A stretch of DNA of 64,000 nucleotides from Bryoerythrophyllum caledonicum (taxonomy: Eukaryota > Streptophyta > Bryopsida > Pottiales > Pottiaceae): assembly GCA_963971425.1 (NCBI GenBank), contig OZ020517.1, positions 19,850,462 through 19,914,461 on the forward strand. The letters run 5' to 3'. Of the stretch, positions 22,921-32,016 are shown piece after piece (the first letter of the stretch is position 1; each line of letters begins with the position of its first letter). A program made the position numbers and the translations under genes. The notes under the pieces are model-generated. The model saw only the letters and a list, made by a program, of their open reading frames with translations. It did no database searches and was not told the origin of the DNA.

Positions 22921-23090
22921 TGGCTTTGGTTGTGGATTTGGATGATCCGGAGGTGTGAACCTATTGTCTACGAGATCGAGCGGGCTATGTCCATGGCTAT
23001 GAAGAACTTGTTCATTGTTTAACAACGTGACACCTGTGGTACGCTTGTATCCGTAGGGGTGCCCAACGACCTCACCTACGACGTTTTTCC

Positions 23091-23492
23091 ATGGGGGTTT
23101 ATGTTTATCTGCAGTCTGAGGTGCTTACAACGTTGGACGTTAACGGAGGGCGCACTATTCTTTGCGTGAAGGATGTGTTGCCCAATGGCATCTTGTTGGT
23201 GGAAGGCAAGGATGGTCGGGAGTGTCAGAAGCACTCTAAGAATTGTGCTCCTTGTCATTTATCTATTGATGGCTCCGTTCATCCGGAGTTGGCCGTTGTG
23301 CCAGACGGTCTTCCGTGTTTTGTGTGTAGTAAGAAGAAGGGCGCGGCTACCATAATGCTTTGTGACCATTGCTCACGTAATTGGCATGTGGCTTGCTTGA
23401 CGCTGCTTTTTTCTTCTCAACTGCCTAGGGATTGGACTTGCCCTCGTTGTCGGAGGTCTTCAAGCCACGTTTCACCCTATGAAACAACTTGA
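23091..23492 (+). pseudogene. Integrase tail with C-terminal PHD finger
   Basis: This is an intact 133-codon frame ending at a natural-looking TGA. The first 60 residues ('VYLQSEVLTTLDVNGGRTIL', 'VKDVLPNGILLVEGKDGREC') look like the beta-rich integrase C-terminal domain. Residues 76-120 have the C4HC3 pattern of a PHD finger: Cys 76, 79, 91, 94, His 99, Cys 102, 117, 120, with the expected aromatic before the last pair ('PRDWTCPRC', preceded by 'NWHVAC'). PHD fingers commonly bind histone H3 tails. Here the domain sits where chromoviruses have a chromodomain, so a role in choosing chromatin for integration is plausible. All eight zinc ligands remain. Confidence 0.85.
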
Positions 23493-23914
23493 ATTCCTTG
23501 TGGTTTTGTCAATGTGTGGTGCGCTGCTATGCAGTTGGAGTTCTTGGTTTCGATTCAAAGATAGACAATGTGGAGATTGACAAAGGGATTGACAACAAAG
23601 TTGCCAACGCAATTAAAGATGGGATTCACATTGCACCTACCCTACCCTCTCTTTGATACTTCTTCATATGTTTATTAATTCAGTGGCGGACGACATCTTT
23701 GATTTGATGCGTACAATTGTTGCAGCGACATCACCTTGGCGTTCAGTCTTGTTAGTGTTGGTTGGTCGTTGCTGGAAGGAGGTCTTTTAATCCGCTAGGA
23801 GGGGCACTTGAGGGTGTACTACGAATACTTGTTTTAGTGTATGTTTTTCGTTTATTTGATGTTGATTAAGACTCTTGATCTGTTGTAGTTATCGAATTTT
23901 CTTTACACGACAAC
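23493..23914 (+). other. Gypsy 3' untranslated part with possible polypurine tract
   Basis: No domain is seen. A purine-rich AGGAGGGG at 23798-23805 is followed shortly by TG at 23810, a candidate polypurine tract and LTR start. The matching 5' sequence is absent, so this is only a suggestion. Confidence 0.35.
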
Positions 23915-24101
23915 TGTCACGGAACGTGGCTTTGAGTGCCTCTCAACATCGTAGTGTTTTAGTGTGAATTAGTTTGTTACTAATCTACGGGTTTAGGGAC
24001 GTACAGCAGTGCACTACATTCATGCATGGATGTTTTTCATCCACTTATGGTTGTATGTGTGTGAATAGCGTCGCACAAGTCCTTGACTTGATACCTCTGT
24101 C
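23915..24101 (+). repeat. 3' LTR-like fragment of the gypsy element
   Basis: It matches 14224-14412 from TGTCACG onwards, with many transitions. Beyond about 24101 the similarity ends and a TTAA-family copy follows. Confidence 0.65.
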
Positions 24102-24149
24102 TGTCTCCTACGGTGTCAATTTCCAACATTCCTCTTTGAAATTCTTAGG

Positions 24150-25003
24150 ATAGAAAGGCATTACCAAGAACTTAGTGGATTTTTTTTTTTTTCAAAATTG
24201 GAAATCTGATGAAAAAGTTATAGGGTTTTGAATTTCAAATGGGGAGAGTGGGCGGGCACCTTGGGCACCTCCAAAAACTTTTTGCTTGGACAGTCTATTG
24301 AATGTGAGATTTTCAATACTTGCAAGTAATATTGTTTCCCTTCATATTGTCAAAAAGAAACTCTTTTATTTGGTGAAAAATAGCATACTAACCCAAGTCA
24401 AACATTTTCACACATTGTCACTCATTGTCGGGCAAGGTACCAAAATAACTTCTTCTTTTCCACATAAAACCTAGATATCTTTATATTTTTCACTTTTTAT
24501 TTTTTCCACAACAATATGTGGTGTAAACCTTCTTGTTGACCATTTGGATTATCAATCTAAAACATATTGAGTTCACAAAAAATGAAAGTGTGAATTGGCA
24601 AATATTGAACCTCCACTCCTTGCACAGTTGTTTTGAATATGCTACACCTGTCCTCTACCTCTAAAAATTGGCGTATAAGGAACTAAAATCATGCTTAACA
24701 AGATGGTAATGGATTTAGACCTTATGTGGTGCAAAATTTGACACCAAGTATAGTCAAAGTCTGCTGATCCACTAAACGTAGGGAAGAAATTGAACCATTT
24801 GCTTGACTTTGAAGACTATAATCTTTCAATCCGTGCGGTCAGAGTTTATGAAATTTTATAAGTGTATCACTTAATAAGTCTTAATTGAAATCGTTTGGTC
24901 AGATACATAAATCAAAGTATTTTTTTTCCTTCTTTGTTCATTGCACTAGAATCCAACAATTTTGAAGTGTTTTTGGTGTAAAACTGTCAGGTTACCTTAG
25001 GGG
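24150..25003 (-). mobile_element. TTAA-family element, copy 7 (left end lost)
   Basis: This is the minus-orientation family interior from 'gaaaaagttatagggttttga' to the terminus CTTAGGGG, followed by TTAA at 25004-25007. The opposite end is missing at the junction with the gypsy LTR fragment. It is non-coding. Confidence 0.6.
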
Positions 25004-25040
25004 TTAAAAGGAGAGAGTAGTGGTATTACACTAACCTCTA

Positions 25041-25682
25041 TGTAAATCGCCACTAGAAAATACTTCGTCTGCTGGCAAAATCGTTGTTTCCAACTCAAAA
25101 GTGTTGCTTCTGACTCACATCAAATGTGGAAAAGAGTACTTTCTCTGATTTTTCTGAGGGCACTCGACTCACCCTCGTTGGAATGGCTCAAGATAATTGA
25201 ATAAAAACCACATTTGCTACTACACTAAATTTTATGTTTAGTGTCATGCACAATAAATGACTTGTAGATGCTATTGTTTTTACTTTTGATGAAGATTTTT
25301 ACTGAGAGCACAAAAATTTATATCATACGAAGAGGGGATCATTGTAGACACAGTTGCTAAAACATATAGCATTTACAAGTCATTTACTGTGCATGACACT
25401 AAACATAAAATTTAGTGTAGTGCCACCTTTCCACTGGTGAGCACGATCAAACAAAATTCTATGTTTCATTGGGCAGACGCACATGATGAGATTAACCTCA
25501 CACTTGCACCAATGAAGTACAAACAACAAATTACAATTGGTACTTGGGACAACCTACATTCATCCTTCTTTCTTCACCTTGACCGATATTGGCCTGGCTC
25601 ATGGCACACATATTCTGAGCAAGAGCGGGTTTAGCATACAAGCTGGGTTACATTGGCTCAGTGCAGTTTTAAACGCCGTTGG
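25041..25682 (+). pseudogene. Coding-like relic, interrupted by a MITE and by the copia element
   Basis: Before the MITE at 25220 there is a coding-like run ('FSEGTRLTLVGMAQDN'). After it (25437-25634 and on) comes 'FHWADAHDEINLTLAPMKYK' and 'IGTWDNLHSSFFLHLDRYWP'. The frame runs on past a TAG to 'CSFKRRWK', where the copia element begins. Past the copia element, 30397 onward reads 'HNGLHLTEPAYAGSRGAC' and then 'TRWIDLQTLGKSICAICEER'. I do not recognise the protein. It may be a degenerate host gene or a piece of another transposon. Confidence 0.4.
25220..25420. mobile_element. 201-bp MITE with 55-bp inverted repeats
   Basis: Arms 25220-25274 and 25366-25420 are near-perfect reverse complements, starting CTACACTAAATTTTATG. 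The interior is AT-rich and without an ORF. A clear target duplication is not visible. Confidence 0.8.
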
Positions 25683-25687
25683 AAAGC

Positions 25688-25828
25688 TGTTGATAACACA
25701 GAATCCTTAGGCTATCATCGTACAGTAAACACATTCATTGTGTCAGACTTAGATCTAGATCTTACATTGTGTACTTAAAGACTTTGCCTTCCCTCCTCAT
25801 AACATCTTTTCTATTGCACAATCTATCA
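25688..25828 (+). repeat. Copia 5' LTR
   Basis: This 141-bp LTR, TGTTGATAAC to ATCTATCA, is unusually short for a copia element of this size. It includes the palindromic AGATCTAGATCT at about 25750-25761. Confidence 0.95.
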
Positions 25829-25840
25829 TGGTATCAGAGC
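25829..25840 (+). promoter_or_regulatory. Copia primer-binding site (initiator tRNA-Met)
   Basis: TGGTATCAGAGC immediately follows the 5' LTR. It is the standard complement of the 3' end of plant initiator methionine tRNA and would prime minus-strand DNA synthesis. Confidence 0.95.
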
Positions 25841-25899
25841 GCAGGTTCTGGCTCTCACCTAGTGTGTAATTAGATCTAGATCTATAGTGCACATCTAGC

Positions 25900-28800
25900 A
25901 TGGCGAACTCTGACGAGAGCAACATGGTTGCTGAAGTATCGTCTGAGCTAGGCACTAACGCCCCACCACGCACCACTCCTAGGAGAGACATAGAGATCAC
26001 GATTCTAGAGACCAGTAAGTTAGATGGACAAGTGAACTATCAGGTGTGGTCCTATAGGCTAAAACGTTTGCTAGAGAGGAAAAATGTGTGGATCTACTGC
26101 ACCGAGCCTAGATCTAGAAACACAATTGCAGCAGAAATAGAAGGGAGGAAGATCGCCTTGCTGGCGATTACAGACTCTGTCAAGGACTCCGTGATACCTG
26201 TTGTATGCAGATTTGAAGATCCGCATCTCCTGTAGAAGGCGCTCGAAGACCGCTATCAATTCAAGTCTGGATCTCGGAGGCTCATGCTGTTGCGGAAATT
26301 GGTGTCACTACGGAAGGAAGACAGCACAAGCATGGAACAATACATCACTGAGGTCAAGGACGTCATGGACTAGCTAAAGGGTATGGAAGTAGAAATCCCT
26401 GAAGATCTATAGACCTTGTTACTACTAAACTCTTTGTCATCCGAATACAAGTTATTCTGCAGGATACAGATAGGAAGAGAAACCTTACCATCTTTTCTGG
26501 AGATAGCGTCACGTTTGCTTGATGAAGAGATGCAGCTGAGGATGGACGTAGGTAAGGAAGAAGATGCACAAGCACTAGTATTCAGGAAACAATCGCGACA
26601 TCAAGGAGGTCAAGCAACAAGTCGATATGGAGACAATCAAGAGATCACACAATCGGCACGCATCCAATGCCACCTTCACAAGCGAGGCGGAAATAGCCAG
26701 AAGTACAACAATAGGGCACGAGCACAAGGCGGCGGCACAGCGACACAAGGCGCGAGCAAGCGTATAAAAGGCGGCGGAGAAAACAGGGGCGGAGAATGCA
26801 GGCGCAGAGAGGCGCTCGACGGCAGACGACGTGGCTCCCCTCCTACCTCCAGAAACCCTAACGCGAGTCACACCTATGACCGCGGACCCAATAGGTCCTA
26901 TGATCGCGGACGTAGTAGGCCCTATGACCGTGAACACAACCACGACTTGAGCAAAGAAGGGCAGGAGTGCCACTACTGTGGTGAGCCTGGACATCTTGCC
27001 CGAGACTGTATTAAGAAGGCTATCGACAGAGTAAAGACATTAGAGGGCAAGATCAAATATCAGCAACCTCGGCATAAAGCGCAAGCCAACAACATATCTA
27101 AAGGTAAAAATTCAAAACTCGACTCCGACTCATATCAAAGTGGCAGTGAGAGTGCGGGAAGCGTATTGGAAACATATTTATGTGAGCTCAATGAGAGTGA
27201 AGCAAACACCACTATGGGTCATGAGGGTTTGGCATGGGTGCTAGATTCAGGGGCCATACACCATGTAACTGGGAATTCAAACCTAGTGTAAGATTTCCAA
27301 GCATGTACTAGCAACACTTCTATGTTAGCCGCCGGTGGAGAGGCACATAGAATCGTAGGAAAGGGAAATGTAAGCATCACTTTCCCTCGTGGGAAATACA
27401 AGCAATTTAAGAACGTTCTTTATGTGCCTGGTATTCGTCGCAATTTACTATCGGTTGGACGTATTGCGGATGAGGGGTGCAATATCCAATTTAACCGCAA
27501 GGAGGTGTTAATCAAAGATGAACATACATAAGACATCATTGGTCATGGAACTAGGATGCACAAAGGCTTATATCAGTTAGACCTCCCACCAATTCATGAG
27601 GCCCATATTGTACAAGTTAGTGATCGGATGCGATCCAAAGTACTTCTCTGGCACCAAAGGCTAGGTCATATTAATTTCAAGACACTACACACCATGTCTC
27701 ATCAAAGCATTGTGGAAGGTTTATCCAAGTTACCTTATGTGGACATAGTTTGTGAAACATGTCAACAAGGCAAACAAGCGCGTTTTCCTTTTTCCCCAAG
27801 TACTTCTCACACTACTGATATTCTTCAAGTTATTCATAGTGATGTTTGTGGTCCCATCAACAAACCATCATTCAATGGCGCCAAATATTTTGTTACTTTT
27901 ATCGACGATTATAGTTGAAAACTATGGGTCTCACTTATCAAAACCAAGGACAAAGTTATCGACGAATTCAAAAAAATTAAAAATCGCATAGAAATCAGAC
28001 AAGAAAGAAGATTATTGCACTCCGAACGGACAACGGCACCGAATATATGTCCTTAGCCTTCCAACAACTCCTCATTGATTTCGGCATTCACCATGAATGC
28101 ACACAGTATTACACTCCTCAAAGCAATGGTGTTTCGGAGTGCAAAAACCGATCTATAGTCGAGATGGCTCGATGTCTTTGCTTTCAACACAACATTCCAT
28201 CTTACTTATGGTCCGAGGCTATCAAGATCGCCACTTATATTATTAATCAAGTCCCTACTCGTGTTCTACCCAACACAACACCAGAAGAATTTTTTTCTGG
28301 TATGAAACCCAATTTATCCCAGCTTCGTGTATTCGGCACCCGATTTTTTGTCCACATTCCAAAAGAAAAAAGGTACAAAATGTCTCCCAAAGCTTCTAGT
28401 TGTATTCTTCTTGGTTTTGATGAATCCACTAAAGGATATAGATGTTATTGTCCATACACACATCGCATTATCATTTCCAAGGATATTAAGATCGATGAGG
28501 GAAACTCATGTCACCTTCCCCCGGACATTCGTTCCTTACCTGAAACTGGACAAGGTCATTTCAGACTTGTGATTCCTCATATGGCCCCTAGACAAGATAC
28601 CATTCCCTCCATTGATAGTACTCACCCTCAAGGCGTGACACATTTATCCATGCCACCTCCATCTTCACTCCACATAACTACAACGGAGCCCGCACCTCAC
28701 CACATCACACCATGGTACTCATCGACCGCGGATCAATCACCAAGTCACCCACCACCACCACCCCTTCGTCGCTCTAGTTGTATAAAACGACCTTCTGTGA

Positions 28801-30266
28801 GACTCGAAGGTTTCGTTGGCAATACAGAAAGTTCAAATCCCACCTACAAGGTAGCATTAGACGACCCCAATTGGGTCCAGGCAATGCACGAGGAAATTGA
28901 TAGCTTGCAGGATATGAAGACATGGACACTCACAAAACTACCTCCTCGGCATCATGCCATCTCATCCAAATGGGTGTTCAAATTGAAACCCGTCCAAGGC
29001 AACATCCCTGAAAGATATAAAACGCGTCTAGTTGCCAGAGGTTTTCAACAACTAGAAGGTATAGAGCACTTAGTATGTGAATTACACCGATCGTTATATG
29101 GCCTCAAACAATCCGCAAGGAACTGGAATCGCGAGATTAATCGGTGGCTTTGCAAACACGGCCTTCAACCGACCCATGCTGACAACAACCTATATTTTCA
29201 ACGCCGTGGACACCTATATATCCTCCTCATCCTATATGTTGATGATGTCTTTAGTACTGGCAATTTCACGATCAAAATCTCATGGCTTAGGGAAAGGTTC
29301 AATTCCCGATGGAAGATGACCTATCTCGGTCTCGTTTCCAAGTTTCTCGGTATTGAATATACATTATCTCCACAATGAATCAACATCCATCAAACCGAAT
29401 ACGCAGAATCCATACTCATCGAATATGGAATGCAAGACAGCAATCCGTCTCAAACGCCTTTACTTGCTGGATTTAGAACTTCTTCTCAAACCAAAACTCC
29501 CAATGTTGATCCTACCAGCTATAGATCCCTTATTGGTAAATTGTCTTTCCTAACCACTACATGTCTTGATCTCACTTTCGCTGTTAACTTGTTATCAAGG
29601 TACAATTCTTCTCCACAAATGGCACATCTTCAGGCGGCGAAACAAATCCTAAGATATGTACGGGGGACCACATCTCAGGGCCTTTTTTATTTGCGATCCG
29701 ACACTTTATCCCTCCTTGGATTCAATGACGCTGATTGGGGGGGAGATTTAGACCAACGGAAGTCCACAGGAGCCTATATTTTCACGATCAACAACACCCC
29801 AGTTACTTGGAACAAGAAGAAGCAAACATGCATTGCATTGTCATCTACTGAATCCGAGTTTTGTTCTCTTGTCGAGGCTACAAAAGAGGCAAGATGGATT
29901 CAAATATTATTTCAAGAATTGGGACTTGATAGAAACAAACTCATTCAGCTCATGTGTGATAACCAAAGCGCAATTAAGATTTCCGAAAACCCACTATTCC
30001 ATTCCAAAACCAAACACTTCCAGATCCATCTCAACTTTGTTCGGGACATGGTTGAAAGGAGCTTCGTCACCATTTTTTACACCCCTACTGATCGCCAACC
30101 GGCTGACATGCTTACAAAAGCTTTAGGCCGTCTTAAATTCACGTCATGCAAGCAACTCCTAAATTTCAGCCATACAAATATTATTGATCCTAAGAAAATG
30201 TCGTTTTTACGACAAACTATACGGATACCCTTCTCCGGATTCAGGGAGGGTGTTGATAATACATAA
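25900..30266 (+). pseudogene. Copia Gag-Pol polyprotein, broken
   Basis: Gag starts at ATG 25900 and includes the zinc knuckle CHYCGEPGHLARDC at 26968-27009. The protease has 'WVLDSGAIHHVTG' (Asp at 27244). Integrase shows 'HQRLGHINFKTLH', 'CETCQQGK', 'IHSDVCGP', 'RTDNGTEY' and 'QSNGVSECKN'. RT has 'SKWVFKLK', 'RSLYGLKQS' and 'LYVDDV'. RNase H shows 'DADWGGDLDQRKSTGAY' and 'ALSSTESEF', ending near 30266. Defects: in-frame stops at 26233, 26371, 26410, 27289, 27529 and 27916; a frameshift near 27990; a further stop at 29376; and an in-frame loss of about 60 residues in RT between 'QQLEGI' and 'EHLVC', which removes the first catalytic aspartate. Every stop could arise by one C-to-T or G-to-A change. 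Confidence 0.92.
30240..30250 (+). promoter_or_regulatory. Copia polypurine tract
   Basis: A purine-rich run ending GGGAGGG directly abuts the 3' LTR at 30251. It would prime plus-strand DNA synthesis. Confidence 0.75.
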
Positions 30267-30391
30267 TCCTTGGACTATCATCGTACAATAAACACATTCA
30301 TTGCGTCAGACTTAGATCTAGATCTTACATTGTGTACTTAAGGACTTCGCCTTCCCTCCTCATAACATCTTCTCTATTGCACAATCTATCA
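30251..30391 (+). repeat. Copia 3' LTR
   Basis: This is the 141-bp partner of 25688-25828, differing at 9 positions (8 transitions, 1 transversion). Confidence 0.95.
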
Positions 30392-30396
30392 AAAGT

Positions 30397-31810
30397 CGTT
30401 CCACATAATGGTCTTCATCTCACCGAGCCAGCATACGCAGGATCAAGAGGTGCATGTGTGTCTGCATAGACTAAGCACAGACACAAGATGGATCGATCTA
30501 CAGACATTAGGAAAGTCAATTTGTGCAATTTGTGAAGAGAGAAACTCTCACATCAATATGTTCACGTGCGTCTGCCTAAGCACATAAACAAGATGGATTG
30601 ATCTACAGAACTTCCCCAAGGTTGAACTTCCCTGGAACGTTTAAGGAGCCAAAAGGTGGCTTCTTGGATGACTTTGAATGCATGATAATAATAAATGAAG
30701 AATTACAGTTTTTCATCTAATTCCTTTTTTGGAGAGATCATTGAATGTGTAAGCATTAGATGATGAAATTTGTATCATATTCTTTCTAAAAAAATAAAAC
30801 GTCCATGACATGGATCTCATGGAGTAAATTTGATAAACGTCTAACTTTTGCTCTATCTCTAAATTTGAGTCATTAAAATTATATATTCTGAATTTGAGCC
30901 CAACTAATGAAATGAAGCTTCTGAAGTCTGGTATCCACTCTAGTTTGAAATTCTAAAACAATTCATAATTTTGAATAAGTTATTGCAATTTGAACTCTAG
31001 GCCTCAAACCATGGTTGACTAATTTTTAAAAAAAATAGCTAAACATGGAAGTTTCATTTACACCACAAGTTTTGGCACTGAAGTGCACACCTTGAGTTAA
31101 ATTTTCAGAATTTCCTAGCACACGCTAAATTTGACATGAATTTTCTTCACTTTTTCTTCAAAAAATCACAATACTTTCAAATTTTCACAAAAAAGGTTAT
31201 GATTTTTGTGACATATGCAAGACATTGGATCTCATCTCTAATTTTTTTTAATAATCTACTTATATTTGATGAAAAATAGAGCACACGGTAGAATGGAAAT
31301 TGAGATTGATGCCACGGTCATAGGATCCGATGTTCCAAGGTTAACCAAAATCACTTTTTGCAACATGTAAAGAGAGAAGCTCTCAAATCACTTTGACCTT
31401 TTAAGGACAAAGTAAACAACAAGGTTCTTGGAGAATCTACAAGTGTAATAGATCATGCAAAACATCATCTATAGAGTGATATCTTTCATCACAACTCTAC
31501 CTCACGGAATTCACTCTAGTTTGCACATGCCTCAACGGATTAGACACCAAGAAGATGGGTTAGACCCAAGATAGCAAGCGCATCGCTACTCCAACAAGCC
31601 CGACTCATATAAGTGTACCGTAACACCCTCGAGATCCAGATTGAATGGAAAACTAACGACCATCTTAGGCGTGAGGCCAACGATCTAAAAGTTCTTGGGA
31701 ATTCCATCTTGCATTCCCAACATTCCCAGGCCTCCCGCGATGGAATGTCCGCCATACAGACAATGAAATTGAAATTTCCTCGGGCCGTTACGTTGAGAGA
31801 AGCCCCTTTG
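30397..31810. other. Intergenic stretch, mostly unrecognised
   Basis: The first 250 bp continue the relic interrupted by the copia element. They include a partial duplication: 'caagatggat.gatctacaga' occurs near 30492 and 30590. The rest to 31520 is AT-rich without a gene. From 31540 the GC content rises towards the receptor-kinase gene; open frames at 31540-31828 are not convincing. Confidence 0.4.
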
Positions 31811-31890
31811 CCGGGCCTCACGCGATGAGAGGTCCCTCCTAGTTGGGCTACCGCCCTCCTCGTCGGTTACCTCTCATGGGTGAGGCCCGG
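31811..31890. repeat. GC-rich hairpin downstream of the receptor-kinase stop codon
   Basis: The arms 31811-31833 (CCGGGCCTCACGCGATGAGA...) and 31869-31890 (...ATGGGTGAGGCCCGG) pair over about 22 bp with one small mismatch/indel. The structure lies about 130 bp beyond the stop codon of the minus-strand gene at 32017. It could be in the 3' untranslated region or act as an end-of-transcript structure. Confidence 0.65.
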
Positions 31891-32016
31891 ACTGGAGGGC
31901 CTCGCCCTATACAAACAGCCGTCGCCCACTGAAAATGTGTCTCAGCGATCAGAAAGTGGTCGCCTCGTCGTTAAAGGGCTGACCCCAAAATTGCAACCCT
32001 CCTGTGATGGTAATGA

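Larger units (their letters stand above)
14224..24101 (+). mobile_element. Decayed Ty3/gypsy retrotransposon with DNA methyltransferase and PHD finger
   Basis: The order along the plus strand is: LTR-like fragment, long leader, gag with zinc knuckle, aspartic protease, C5-DNA methyltransferase, reverse transcriptase, RNase H, integrase, PHD finger, LTR-like fragment. RT before integrase places it in Ty3/gypsy. A TTAA-type repeat (14997-15794) lies in the leader. Every coding module carries stops or frameshifts, and the integrase core has an internal deletion, so the copy cannot move alone. The methyltransferase insertion is the outstanding feature; from memory, retrotransposon-borne cytosine methyltransferases have been described in dinoflagellates and charophyte algae. 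Confidence 0.85.
25688..30391 (+). mobile_element. Ty1/copia LTR retrotransposon, nearly full length
   Basis: The element is 4704 bp with 141-bp LTRs at both ends, each opening TGTTGATAA and closing CTATCA. The flanking 5-mers are AAAGC (25683-25687) and AAAGT (30392-30396), a target duplication with one transition. It has a primer-binding site, gag-pol in copia order (protease, integrase, RT, RNase H) and a polypurine tract. The LTRs differ at 9 of 141 positions, 8 of them transitions. It inserted into the coding-like relic at 25041-25682. Confidence 0.95.

Noticed and set aside
25829..25840. TGGTATCAGAGC as part of a tRNA gene
   Set aside because: It is the retroelement primer-binding site; no cloverleaf surrounds it.
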